Below, piece by piece: positions 22,667 to 32,810 of a DNA stretch of 64,000 nt; the stretch's first letter is position 1, and every line of letters starts with the position of its first letter. Location: the NCBI RefSeq assembly GCF_905171775.1, contig NC_053495.1, positions 104,637,409 to 104,701,408 of the forward strand, read 5' to 3'. The position numbers were made by a program, and so were the translations under genes. The notes under the pieces were generated by a model. The model made no database searches and was not told the DNA's origin. It saw only the letters and a list, made by a program, of their open reading frames with translations. This stretch comes from Rana temporaria. Taxonomy: Eukaryota > Chordata > Amphibia > Anura > Ranidae.

Positions 22667-25075
22667 CTGTTCTTTTTTGAATACAGACTACAACTGGTTG
22701 TTGTAATTTTCAACTTTGCAGAACATGGGAGACATGCTTGGTGAATTATAACTGTATATCATCTAAATATACCAAAACAAACTAAAATAAATATAACGTC
22801 TAAACAAAATAGGATGGCTCCAGCCTCACATATAACCAACTAGTAGTGCCATAACATATACCCTCTGACCCGTTATGATGCCACCTAGTACTAACCTCAG
22901 TAAGTAACAGCTGGTATAGGTTACTGGGTATATTTGTTTTTCACATTGTTATGTTAAATAGGCCTGTAAAATCCCTCTAGCTGAAGCCTGGAAAACAGAT
23001 AAAATGTAAAATTTCCATACAGTTTAAGTGTTATCTGGACAGAACTGAAAAATGATGCTTGTGTTGTGTACTTGGCCGGATTAAGGAAAACAAGAGTATT
23101 GGTTTATATTCTCTTTGTATGATATTGAAGTGTCTCCCTAGTAGAAAAATAAACTTTGTCAAAATGACAGCTTAATGGTGCATAAATATCTTAGCTCTAT
23201 ATATCTGCTGACTTTGCTGTGAGGATAATTCTTTGCTATGTTATGCTAGGTTATGGATGCAATGTTTCTTATTTCTATTTTGCTGCTTAATTCCTACTAC
23301 TATTGGTTTGGTAATGCAAAAGGACAGAGGTGCAATAAAAAGGCAGACTTGCAAACAAGATGAGAGCAATAAAATGCATCTGTACTAGAGAATGCACAAA
23401 TTGGTGATTTCAGAGAGGAGCTAACGGTAATCTCATTTTAATTGTATTTTAAGCAAGAAAAATGTTATCAATTGACATTAGTTTACTTTCTGCAAAGAGG
23501 AGTACATTTAATGGTGTGACTTGATGATGTGCCTCATTTACAAGCAGTGTTCTTTAGAAAACTGTCCTTGTTGCTAATAACAACCGTTTATTTTCCCTGA
23601 GTGTGAGTATTTTCTTCCAGTGCATGTTTGAAAGTGAAATAACACGTCTGACTTGCTACGGGTCACAAAAACACTATTTTTTTTTAACACTTTAAATAGG
23701 TCACATGTAATATATCTTACTTGAACATGTTGTATTATTTTTACAGGTGTTATGAAGGAAAGAGCAAAAATATTGAAACATGCTCATAAGTATCAACCTA
23801 ATCCCACAGAACACTGTTCTAGTCCTTGCAGCTCTGTGAAAGTCCAAACCACTATTTTCAATCAAGGTTGCAGTAAACATTTACTGTAAATCTGAAATGA
23901 ATGTAAACTTCCAAATGCAAACTGAGTTATCTTTAGTAACTCAAATATTTCCTTTCCATTTGTCTTGTGAATGGTAGACCTATTTCCATTTCTGAAATGT
24001 AGACCCTTTATTACAGCTATGAATGTAAAAACAGACATAGAAAGTGCAGACAAATACTTTTATAAAAATGAAATAATATAAAATATGTTGTACTTGCAAA
24101 AACCACTTGCACTTCATTTATCAGTGGAGATGAGGAATTCAATAGTTAGCCATAAATGTGGTTTCCCAACATTGTGACCTTTATAATACTATTGAGATAA
24201 GTCTAAGTCCTTAAATTGGTTTTTAACTAAATTTTTAACGACATAAGTCCTTAATTAATCATTAAGGTAGAACTAAAGGCAAGTATCATTCTAGATAGAG
24301 TAAGGCAGGGTTATAACATTATAATATTAGCCTAGGAGTAAGTAAAAGGCGCGTAGAATTGTGTCTATAGGACAGGGAATTGAAAGACTATGTTAATAAA
24401 AAGTTCTGCATCCAGCTCTAAAACAATAGTAACATTGTCAGTATAAATAATTGAATCCTTCTTTGTCAAGTTTTCACACCCCACCTTATCCTTGCCACTC
24501 AGACAGTCTCTAGTGAAATTATCTGTCTTACCTCATAGGTAACATACTTTACTTTTCATTTGTGTTACATGTATCAGGGTGGTGACTGGAATTACCTGTT
24601 TGTATTTTGATATAATCTTTTAGCCTCCTCCCATACTTCCTCCTACCTGGCACCCCCTATACCTGGTCCCATATGTGTTGCCATAATTAGAAATATAAAC
24701 CGCACTTGAAGACGAGCAGCGTGAAATCACAACAGGTACCCCCTGGAGGGATATCTGTATAGTTGACACTAGCGCACTGTATAGAAAGACACTTTTTAGA
24801 GTCAGCAATGTAAACTTGATGTCAACCACATCAGCTTCAGTAGTAGTGGATTGCCGAGTATGATATATTCCATCATGGAACAGAATAATGGTAGCATGAC
24901 AACACATACAAGAATAAGTGTGTATGCGTATGTGTGTGATTCTTAGCATTTCTGGAGAAACTTACAATTGCTCTTTCCCCACACAGACTCTAGCTATCCC
25001 TCATTACAAATAAATGCAGAGGGCAGTTTCTATTTTTTTCAACACTTTTTTGGGACAGACAGTTTTCAAATATAA
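22667..25075. other. Unassigned AT-rich interval
   Basis: No domain, terminal repeat or convincing exon is seen. The sequence is AT-rich, and the short ORFs look random. It may be single-copy intergenic DNA. Confidence 0.45.
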
Positions 25076-25388
25076 GGGGTTATTTACTAAAGGCAAATCC
25101 ACTGTGCACTACAAGTGCAAAGTGCACTTGAAATTGCACTGAAAGTGCACTTGGAAGTGCAGTCGCTGTAGATCCAAGGGGGATATGCAAGGAAAATAAA
25201 AAACTGCATTTTAGCTTGCACATGATTGGATAATAAAATCAGCAGAGCTTCCCCTCATTTCAGATCTACCCTTCAGATTTAAAGTGACTGCACTTCCAAG
25301 TGCACTTTCAGTGCAATTTCAAGTGCACTTTGCACTTGTAGTTTGCACTTGTAGTGCAAAGTCGATTTGCCTTTTGTAAATAACCCCC
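25076..25388. mobile_element. Palindromic MITE (about 313 bp)
   Basis: It starts GGGGTTATTTACTAAAGGC and ends GCCTTTTGTAAATAACCCCC. The subterminal arms carry runs of CACTTG/CAAGTG motifs (for example TGCACTTGAAATTGCACT) and pair almost completely around a central ~60-bp loop. There is no coding content. It abuts the left end of the Tc1-like relic. Confidence 0.75.
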
Positions 25389-25548
25389 ATTGTGCAGTGA
25401 TCTAAAGAAATTCAAGAACAGATGAGAAACAAAGTCATTGAGATGTATCAGTCTGGAAAAGATTACAAAGCTTTTTATAAGGCTTTGGGACACCAGCGAA
25501 CCACCGTGAGAGCCATTATCCACAAATGGAGAAAACTTGGAACAGTGG
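25389..25548 (+). pseudogene. Tc1/mariner transposase relic, N-terminal part
   Basis: The plus-strand frame encodes SKEIQEQMRNKVIEMYQSGK followed by a helix-turn-helix with RTTVRAIIHKWRKLG. This is the paired-like DNA-binding domain of Tc1-type transposases. The reading is cut at about 25548 by the LTR retrotransposon and resumes at 31003. Tc1 transposases recognise terminal repeats and insert at TA. Confidence 0.85.
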
Positions 25549-26002
25549 TACCTCTCTTCCCGAGCTCCAAAGTACACCGTCCTTAGTGGCCAGTAACCCA
25601 ATCCCCTCCAATAACGAGACCAAGCTCCATCATGAGGGTAAAACACGAACTCATTTACTGTGGGCTACCCGCCCGTATTTATGCAGGTCTCCCACCTGGT
25701 GGACACTCCCCTAGGGGACCAGATGGGAGACTGAAATAACAGACATTAAAATCTATAACTTTATAACTGCCGAACATTTTATATTCATATAACGTATCCC
25801 CAGATAGCCTGGAACTGAGGGCATATTATTTATGCAGGTCTCCCACCTGGTGGACACTCCCCTAGGGGACCAGATGGGAGACTGAAATAACAGACATTAA
25901 AATCTATAACTTTATAACTGCCGACATACGAATGGGCGACTTCATGTAAAACGGCAAAGCAGACGAACACAATATGTCCAGTATACGGATGGGTCCGTCA
26001 CA
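25549..26002 (-). repeat. 3' LTR of the Gmr1-like element
   Basis: 454 bp. On the minus strand it starts TGTGACGGACCC and ends GAAGAGAGGTA. It contains a 97-bp direct duplication (25677-25773 and 25828-25924, separated by 54 bp) that is also present in the 5' LTR, so the duplication predates insertion. Confidence 0.93.
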
Positions 26003-29000
26003 TGGCCCCCTCCTTGTGGAACACTCCGGCAGACCCGGCTTGACCCTTTGGCGGGTCAACTTGGGGATGACCGGACGGAGAAGGCGTAGAGACGTCTGTT
26101 TGCCGAGATAATCCATCCGCATTCCCATTCTGCTTACCGGGTCGGTAGCTGATGGTGAAATTGTAAGGCTGTAGTGCCAGACTCCACCTCAGCAGTCTGC
26201 CATTGTTTCCTGAGACCCGGTTAAGCCAAACTAGGGTGTTGTGGTCCGTAATGAGGGAAAATTCTTGTCCGTATAAATAAGGACTCAATTTCTTTAGTGC
26301 CCAGACCAGGGCTAAACACTCCTTCTCCACTGCCGCATAACTCACTTCCCTGGGTAGTAGTTTTCTGCTGAGATACGCGACAGGGTGCTCCCCTCCATCT
26401 TCCCCGACCTGGCTTAGCACAGCCCCCAGTCCATACATGGAAGCATCCGTATGGACGAGAAAACGTTTGTTAGGCACTGGGGCAGCCAGGACAGGGGCAT
26501 TCACTAGAGCTTGCTTCAGGGCCCGAAACGCGGCTTCACAAGCTGGCGACCACAGGACCTGCTTAGGTAAGTTTTTCTTAGTCAGGTCCGTCAAGGGCTT
26601 GGCCACCGTACTGTAGTCGGGGACAAAACGTCGGTAATACCCTGCCGTCCCCAGGAAGGCTAGCACTTGGGTCTTGGTGATAGGTGTGGGCCAGTTAGCT
26701 ACCGCCTCGACCTTAGCTGGCTCTGGTCGCTGGGTCCCACATCCTACCCTGTGACCCAAGTACTGCACTTCTGCCATGCCTAAATGGCACTTATCTGGCT
26801 TCAAGGTCAGGCCGGCGGCCCGAATCTTGTCCAGCACCACCCCCACGTGGACTAAATGGTCTTCCCAAGTCTCGCTGTAGACCGCAATGTCATCCAGGTA
26901 CGCACACGCGAAGTCCTGGAAGCCATCGAGGAGTCTATCCACCATACGCTGAAAGGTAGCCGGAGCATTTTTCATTCCAAATGGCATAACCTTAAACTGG
27001 TATAGGCCAAATGGGGTGACGAAGGCCGACTTAGGGATAGCATCCTCGGCCAGGGGGATCTGCCAATAACCCTTGTACAGGTCAATGGTGGTCAGGTAGC
27101 GCCCCCTGGCAATGCGGTCTAATAATTTGTCTACCCGGGGCATCGGGTACGCGTCAGTGGTGGTCCGTTCGTTGAGCCGCCTGTAATCTACGCAGAACCG
27201 GGTGGTCCCATCTTTCTTAGGCACCAGAACTACAGGCGAGGCCCAAGGGCTGTCTGACGGCTCGATAACCCCCAGCCGAGTCATCTCCTGTATCTCCGTC
27301 CGCATTTCCTCTCGGACTGCTTCAGGGATACGGTATGGGGGTTGTCGTAGGGGGTTCTGTCCGGGCGTCTCGACTTTGTGCATAGCTAGTGTGGTGTACC
27401 CGGGTTCTTGGGAGAACGTCGCTTGCTTCTCCCACAGAAGCTGTCTTGCCTGTACCTTCTTTGCTGGGTTTAACCGGTCTCCTAGCTGCACAAGGCTCGT
27501 AAGGTCCGTCTGGGGATTCCTCTCTAACAAGTCAGGTAAAGGTAAGTTCTCGGGGTCATCCGTAGCTGGGGCACAGACTGCCGCAACATCTTCTGGTCGC
27601 TCCTGATACTCCTTTAACATGTTCACATGAAAGGATCGCTGGATCCCTTCATCTGAACAGCTGGCTATAAGGTAGGTAGTATCACATATCTGCGCTAATA
27701 CTTTATACGGGCCCTGCCAAGATGCTTGCATCTTGTTTGCCTTCACAGGTTTGAGCACTAGAACCTTCTGCCCAACCTGGAAGACCCGCTGTCGGGCGCC
27801 CCGATCGTACCACCGCTTCTGTCTCCCCTGGGCCGCCTGGAGATTTTCCCTTACCATCAGGGATAGTTTCTCCATGCGGTCCCGGAGTTCCAGGACATAT
27901 GGTACTATGGGGGTCCCTTCTTGCTCTGTCTCCCCCTCCCAGTGTCCTCTAATGAGATCTAGGGGTCCTCGGACCCTTCTCCCATAGAGTAACTCAAAGG
28001 GGGAGAACCCAGTAGATTCCTGGGGCACCTCTCTGTATGCAAATAGCAGATGAGGCAGGAATCGCTCCCAGTCTCTGCAAGTGTCAGTAAAGGTCCTCAG
28101 CATCTGTTTGAGGGTACCATTAAATCGCTCGCAGAGGCCGTTGGTCTGTGGGTGATACGGTGAGCTAAGCAGCGGTTTAATGCCGCACACCTTCCACAGT
28201 TGCTGGGTGAGCACAGCGGTAAACTGAGTTCCCTGATCAGAGAGAATCTCCTGAGGGAACCCGACCCTAGTGAATATCTTAACCAGGGCATCAGCTACTG
28301 TCTCTGCCTCGATATTAGACAGCGCTACTGCCTCTGGGTAACGTGTGGCATAGTCCACCACGGTAAGAATGTACTTCTTACCGGAGGGGCTAGCCCTGGC
28401 CAGTGGACCTACAAGGTCAACGGCTATGCAGGAAAAGGGCTCCCCAATGATAGGCATCGACTGAAGCCTAGCTTTTGGGTGATCTCCCCGCTTTCCTACC
28501 CGTTGACAGGTGTCGCACGTGCTACAATACATCCGCACGTCTCGGTTCAAATTGGGCCAGAAAAAGTTTTGAGTGATCCTATGAGCTGTGCGGTGGGAGC
28601 CTAGATGGCCCGCTAACGGCACATCGTGCCCAATCCGTAAAATCTCCTGCCGGTACTTGGCAGGTACCACTAGCTGTCGCTTGTGCGGAGGGGTGCTCGG
28701 TTTTTGGGACGGTCTCGGGATCCTGTACAGCCTATCCCCCACCCACTCGTAGTGCTCCCCATCTACTCCTTCCTCCCCTGAGTCGGCCCTGGCCCTGTAC
28801 TTCGCTAACGTCGGGTCTTCCCTAGTCTCCCTTCCGTACATCTCTGGGGTATCCCAGCCTAAAGGGGCCGGATCTAACATACACGTCGGGGTAGAGGGTC
28901 TTACCTGGGTCGCAGCAGCAGGTGGGCCGGCTTCGGTGGCACGGGTCTGGGCCCGGGTCATGACAGCGTCTACTGCAGCGGGGCCCATGGGAGTATAGGC

Positions 29001-30623
29001 TGAAAGGAGGGGGGCCAAGTCATTGCCAAGGAGGACATCGGCGGGTAAGTCTTTCATAACCCCCACGTTCACTTGTCTAGCGCCCACTCCCCAATCCAAA
29101 TGTACCCGGACAACGGGTAGTCGGAACACGGCACCTCCGGCTACTCGTACTGCGACCGTGTCCCCGGTATGTTGGTTCTCGGATACTAGGTGCTTCTGGA
29201 GTAAAGTCATGGTCGCACCGGTATCCCGTAGGCCACTGACCTCCTTCCCGTTGACCTTGACACACTGTCTGTGGTGCTGCCTGTTATCTCGGTGGGCCGC
29301 CTGAACGGGGTCGGCCTCATGCAGAATACCCCAGCATTCCTCTTCCTCCACACAGTGAGTTGCGGGGAGAGGTGGTCGTGGATTGGCCCCTGGGGGTCTC
29401 TTCCAGGACTGACTTTGGTTGGCATTGTTCATCGGGCACTCCGGTCGCTTGTGTCCCAGCTGATTGCATAGGTAGCACCGACTGGGTTGTGAGTATTCCC
29501 GAGAGTTAAACCGGGGTGAGCGGGGATACTGGGTCGACGGAGGGGGTGCTGAGGGCCGATTCATAAGGGGTTGGTAAATAGTAGCTGCTGGCTTGTGTCC
29601 CACCCTGGCGGGAGCCTTGGTGGCTGAATTGTCCAATTTTCGGGCATCCGTATACTCATCCGCCAGGCGAGCTGCTTCATGGAGAGTGGAGGGTTTACGG
29701 TCCCTTACCCACTCTCTGACCCCTGTTGGTAATTTGTCGAAGCAATGTTCCAACAGAAACATCTGTAGCACCTCCTCTCCGGACACAGCCTGGCACCCCG
29801 CCATCCAGTGTGCGGCGGTGCGGTGCACCTTACATGCCCATTCAACGTAGGAGTCCCCAGTCGTTTTTACAGTGTCCCGGAACCTCCTTCGGTATGCCTC
29901 GGGTGTAACGGCATACCGGGAGAGTAGAGCTTCCCTGACGGCCACATAATCCCCGATCTCCTCGTCAGGGATGGCCCGAAAAGCCTCACTGGCCCGGCCG
30001 GATAACTTGCCGGACAATATAGGGATCCAGTCCTCCAGGGGTACCTTGTGCAGGGCACATTGCCGCTCAAAATTGGCAAGGTACCCATCGATCTCTCCTT
30101 CTGTCTCACTGAAGGCTTTAAATGCTGCAAACGGCACCTTCTTTCTTTCCCCCGTGTCTGCTGTGACTGGGGCTGCTGCAGTGCCGCTTTGGCGTAGCAG
30201 GTTGGCCTCCACAGCGGCTTGGACTTGGGCGATAATTTCCGCAGATGGGTTGGGACCATAATGGGCCAGCCTAATTCTTACCGCCCGGTCAAATCTCTCT
30301 TCTTCGGGGGTTCTGTCGTCTGGGCTGAGTCCATTGGTTCCCTCTGCTGCTGGTACTCCATCCATTTCCAGCAATAATGTGATAATGTCCCCCTTTTTGA
30401 GGTTACTGGCCTGTCCGCCTCTTTGCTCTAATAAATCCTTTAAGGTAGCTCTTCTCAGGTTTTGGTATTGCAATTCCATTTGGTCCTGGTTGTAGTGGTT
30501 TCTTTGGGCGCTGAGGTTCATCCCGTCGCTTGCCACCAGTTGTTGCGGTACCTCTCTTCCCGAGCTCCAAAGTACACCGTCCTTAGTGGCCAGTAACCCA
30601 ATCCCCTCCAATAACGAGACCAA
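25998..30623 (-). CDS. Gag-Pol polyprotein, Gmr1-like (integrase before RT)
   Basis: One frame of 1541 codons. The gag-like capsid region spans about residues 105-330, followed by a CCHC zinc knuckle at 383-396 (CYLCNQLGHKRPEC). The aspartic protease motif is RDTGAT (466-471). The integrase zinc domain is His666, His673, Cys703 and Cys706, and its catalytic triad is Asp736, Asp796 and Glu832. RT follows with FCVDYRRLN (1143-1151) and YLDD (1242-1245), then RNase H with HTDAS (1391-1395) and TDHNT (1459-1463). The longest ORF starts inside the 5' LTR; a more likely start is Met35 (codon at 30519-30521), just after the putative primer site. The TGA stop lies within the first nucleotides of the 3' LTR. 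No stop or shift separates gag from pol. Confidence 0.93.
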   Translation of the reverse strand: MVSLLEGIGLLATKDGVLWSSGREVPQQLVASDGMNLSAQRNHYNQDQMELQYQNLRRATLKDLLEQRGGQASNLKKGDIITLLLEMDGVPAAEGTNGLSPDDRTPEEERFDRAVRIRLAHYGPNPSAEIIAQVQAAVEANLLRQSGTAAAPVTADTGERKKVPFAAFKAFSETEGEIDGYLANFERQCALHKVPLEDWIPILSGKLSGRASEAFRAIPDEEIGDYVAVREALLSRYAVTPEAYRRRFRDTVKTTGDSYVEWACKVHRTAAHWMAGCQAVSGEEVLQMFLLEHCFDKLPTGVREWVRDRKPSTLHEAARLADEYTDARKLDNSATKAPARVGHKPAATIYQPLMNRPSAPPPSTQYPRSPRFNSREYSQPSRCYLCNQLGHKRPECPMNNANQSQSWKRPPGANPRPPLPATHCVEEEECWGILHEADPVQAAHRDNRQHHRQCVKVNGKEVSGLRDTGATMTLLQKHLVSENQHTGDTVAVRVAGGAVFRLPVVRVHLDWGVGARQVNVGVMKDLPADVLLGNDLAPLLSAYTPMGPAAVDAVMTRAQTRATEAGPPAAATQVRPSTPTCMLDPAPLGWDTPEMYGRETREDPTLAKYRARADSGEEGVDGEHYEWVGDRLYRIPRPSQKPSTPPHKRQLVVPAKYRQEILRIGHDVPLAGHLGSHRTAHRITQNFFWPNLNRDVRMYCSTCDTCQRVGKRGDHPKARLQSMPIIGEPFSCIAVDLVGPLARASPSGKKYILTVVDYATRYPEAVALSNIEAETVADALVKIFTRVGFPQEILSDQGTQFTAVLTQQLWKVCGIKPLLSSPYHPQTNGLCERFNGTLKQMLRTFTDTCRDWERFLPHLLFAYREVPQESTGFSPFELLYGRRVRGPLDLIRGHWEGETEQEGTPIVPYVLELRDRMEKLSLMVRENLQAAQGRQKRWYDRGARQRVFQVGQKVLVLKPVKANKMQASWQGPYKVLAQICDTTYLIASCSDEGIQRSFHVNMLKEYQERPEDVAAVCAPATDDPENLPLPDLLERNPQTDLTSLVQLGDRLNPAKKVQARQLLWEKQATFSQEPGYTTLAMHKVETPGQNPLRQPPYRIPEAVREEMRTEIQEMTRLGVIEPSDSPWASPVVLVPKKDGTTRFCVDYRRLNERTTTDAYPMPRVDKLLDRIARGRYLTTIDLYKGYWQIPLAEDAIPKSAFVTPFGLYQFKVMPFGMKNAPATFQRMVDRLLDGFQDFACAYLDDIAVYSETWEDHLVHVGVVLDKIRAAGLTLKPDKCHLGMAEVQYLGHRVGCGTQRPEPAKVEAVANWPTPITKTQVLAFLGTAGYYRRFVPDYSTVAKPLTDLTKKNLPKQVLWSPACEAAFRALKQALVNAPVLAAPVPNKRFLVHTDASMYGLGAVLSQVGEDGGEHPVAYLSRKLLPREVSYAAVEKECLALVWALKKLSPYLYGQEFSLITDHNTLVWLNRVSGNNGRLLRWSLALQPYNFTISYRPGKQNGNADGLSRQTDVSTPSPSGHPQVDPPKGQAGSAGVFHKEGAM

Positions 30624-31002
30624 GCTCCATCATGAGGGTAAAACACGAACTCATTTACTGTGGGCTACCCGCCCGTATTTATGCAGGTCTCCCACCTGGT
30701 GGACACTCCCCTAGGGGACCAGATGGGAGACTGAAATAACAGACATTAAAATCTATAACTTTATAACTGCCGAACATTTTATATTCATATAACGTATCCC
30801 CAGATAGCCTGGAACTGAGGGCATATTATTTATGCAGGTCTCCCACCTGGTGGACACTCCCCTAGGGGACCAGATGGGAGACTGAAATAACAGACATTAA
30901 AATCTATAACTTTATAACTGCCGACATACGAATGGGCGACTTCATGTAAAACGGCAAAGCAGACGAACACAATATGTCCAGTATACGGATGGGTCCGTCA
31001 CA
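30549..31002 (-). repeat. 5' LTR of the Gmr1-like element
   Basis: 454 bp, with sequence and internal 97-bp duplication matching the 3' LTR at every place compared by eye, implying recent insertion. On the minus strand the next bases are CCGCAACAAC, then TGGTGGCAAGCG. A canonical CA terminus therefore appears 8 nt beyond the last base shared by the two LTRs. Confidence 0.93.
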
Positions 31003-31400
31003 GAGAAAACTTGGAACAGTGGTGAACCTTACCAGGAGTAGCCGGCCAAACAAAATGACTCCAAGAGCATAACAACGACTCATTCAGAAGGTCATAAAAG
31101 AACCCAGAGCAACATCTAAAGAACTGCAGGCCTCACTTGACTCAGGAAAGGTCAGTGTTCATGATTCAACAATAAGAAAGAGACTGGGCAAAAATGGCAT
31201 TCATGGGAGAGTTCCAAGGCCAAAGCCACTGCTGACCAAAAAAACACAAAGTCTCATCTCACATTTACCAAAAAACATCTTGATTATCCCCAAGACATTT
31301 AGGCAAATATTCTGTGAACTGATGAGACAAAAATTTTACTTTTTGGAAGGTGTGCGCCCCCTTACATCTGGCATGAAATGAATACAGCAGAAAGGAGAAA
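31003..31400 (+). pseudogene. Tc1/mariner transposase relic, continuation
   Basis: This resumes the reading interrupted at 25548. In shifting frames the plus strand encodes fragments of the Tc1 linker and DDE domain: HDSTIRKRLGKNGIHGRVP-like, LTKKHLDYPQ-like, and TDETKILLFGR with the first catalytic Asp. Several stops and frameshifts occur. The catalytic C terminus is absent. Confidence 0.8.
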
Positions 31401-32133
31401 TACTTTTTTTTAACACAACTGTGTGTATATAGCTACCATGTGTCTGTACATATCATTAGATGTTCTTTTAGACTCCTTGGTTTCACTTTTTAAACTTTGT
31501 GGAACTGTAATATCCTAATATCTCACAAGATTACAGGCAGCTCACCTCTTTATGTACAGATCTCAGGCATTTTCAGAGGAAAAACGTATCCTCTGTTCTC
31601 CCTCTGAGCACTGAAGTTCTCGGCTTCATAAAGAGGCAGTGGAGGAGATAATTTTCCTCTGGAAACTGCAGAGAACTGAACTGAGAAAAAACTTTCATAA
31701 ATGTACACCATAGTTCACAGCTAACAAAGAACTCAAAACAGAGTACAGACAACGTTAATTATGTTAAACATTACTCCACAACCCTTTCCTAAACATTACA
31801 AAGCATGAAGAGCAGGTAAGCATATTTTTTTACAAAGTAAAATGCATTTGAAAATGGTAACCAGCATTTTTTTATATATTTTTTTAAGGTATGCTATATT
31901 AATGGGAAACTGTAAAAAACATAAAGTAAGCGTTATCCCAATTTTCTTTTATTGTTAGTTCTTTGTTGGATTTTAAGCATGATACAAATAATCTGCCTTT
32001 GGCGGGTACACATTTGATTGCAGCAACAATAGAACAAGAAAACAAGAAAAGGGAGCACGTAAAGTAGTACAGTGGTCTAAACCATTTGCCAAATCTTATA
32101 TTAAGAAACGATTCACAACATGTAAGATGCAAT
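31401..32133. other. Unassigned interval
   Basis: AT-rich, with no recognisable gene or bounded repeat. Confidence 0.4.
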
Positions 32134-32810
32134 GGGGCAGATCCACATACATCTGTGCTGGGCGCAGCGTATGTAAGATACGTTACGCCGCTGTAACTTA
32201 CTTTGAGTTGGTTTGAATCCTCAACGAATCCACGCCATAAGTTACGGCGGCGTAGCGTATCTCTTGCGGCGTAACGGCGCGGAATTCAAATTCGGCGGGT
32301 AGGGGGGCGTGTTTAATTTAAATGAAGCGTGTCCCCACGCCGAACAAACTGCTCATGTGCCGTCCGTAAAAACTCCCAGGGTGCATTGCTCCAATTGACG
32401 TCGCAAGGACGTCATTGGTTTAGACGTGAACATAAATGGCGTCCAGCCCCATTCACGGACGACTTGCGCAAACGACGCAAAATTTTCAAAATTATAAGCG
32501 GGAACGACGGCCATACTTAACATTGAGTACGCCACCATATAGCAGCTTTCACTATACGCCGGAAAAAGCCGAATGCTAAATAGCTAATTTGCATACTCGA
32601 CGCGGAATATGACAGAAACGCCACCTAGCGGACGCCGGAAAATTGCATCTAAGATCCGATGGTGTACTAAGGCGTACGCCTGTCGGATCTAACCCAGATG
32701 CCGTTGTATCTTGTTTTGTGAATACCAAAACAAAGATACAACGCGCAAAATTTGAAATTACGCGGCGTATCAAGAGATACGCCGGCGGAATTTCTTTGAG
32801 GATCTGCCTC
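32134..32810. mobile_element. Harbinger-like MITE (677 bp)
   Basis: The terminal inverted repeats are GGGGCAGATCCACA and, as reverse complement, GAGGCAGATCCTCA. AAT flanks both sides. Inside are ACGCCG-rich palindromic motifs, GATACGCCGGCG and CTAATTTGCAT. It is the most complete copy here of the family seen at 5440-5820 and 9949-10607. Confidence 0.7.

Larger units (their letters stand above)
25549..31002 (-). mobile_element. Ty3/Gypsy LTR retrotransposon of Gmr1-like order, complete
   Basis: Two 454-bp LTRs (25549-26002 and 30549-31002) enclose one open gag-pol frame on the minus strand. Domain order is gag, protease, integrase, reverse transcriptase, RNase H. That is the Ty1/Copia order carried by a Gypsy-type RT, as described for the Gmr1 group of deuterostomes. 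A polypurine tract (AAGGAGGGGGCC, minus strand, about 26003-26015) abuts the 3' LTR. A putative primer site beginning TGGTGGCAAGCG lies about 10 nt inside the 5' LTR. The element splits a Tc1 relic and is flanked by an unusual 20-bp duplication. Confidence 0.93.

Noticed and set aside
22667..25075. Search for host gene exons in the longest repeat-poor stretch
   Set aside because: Only short ORFs without recognisable motifs or paired splice sites. No claim can be supported.
25549..31002. Endogenous retrovirus with envelope
   Set aside because: No envelope-like ORF, no space for one between RNase H and the 3' LTR, and the integrase-before-RT order is that of Gmr1-type retrotransposons.
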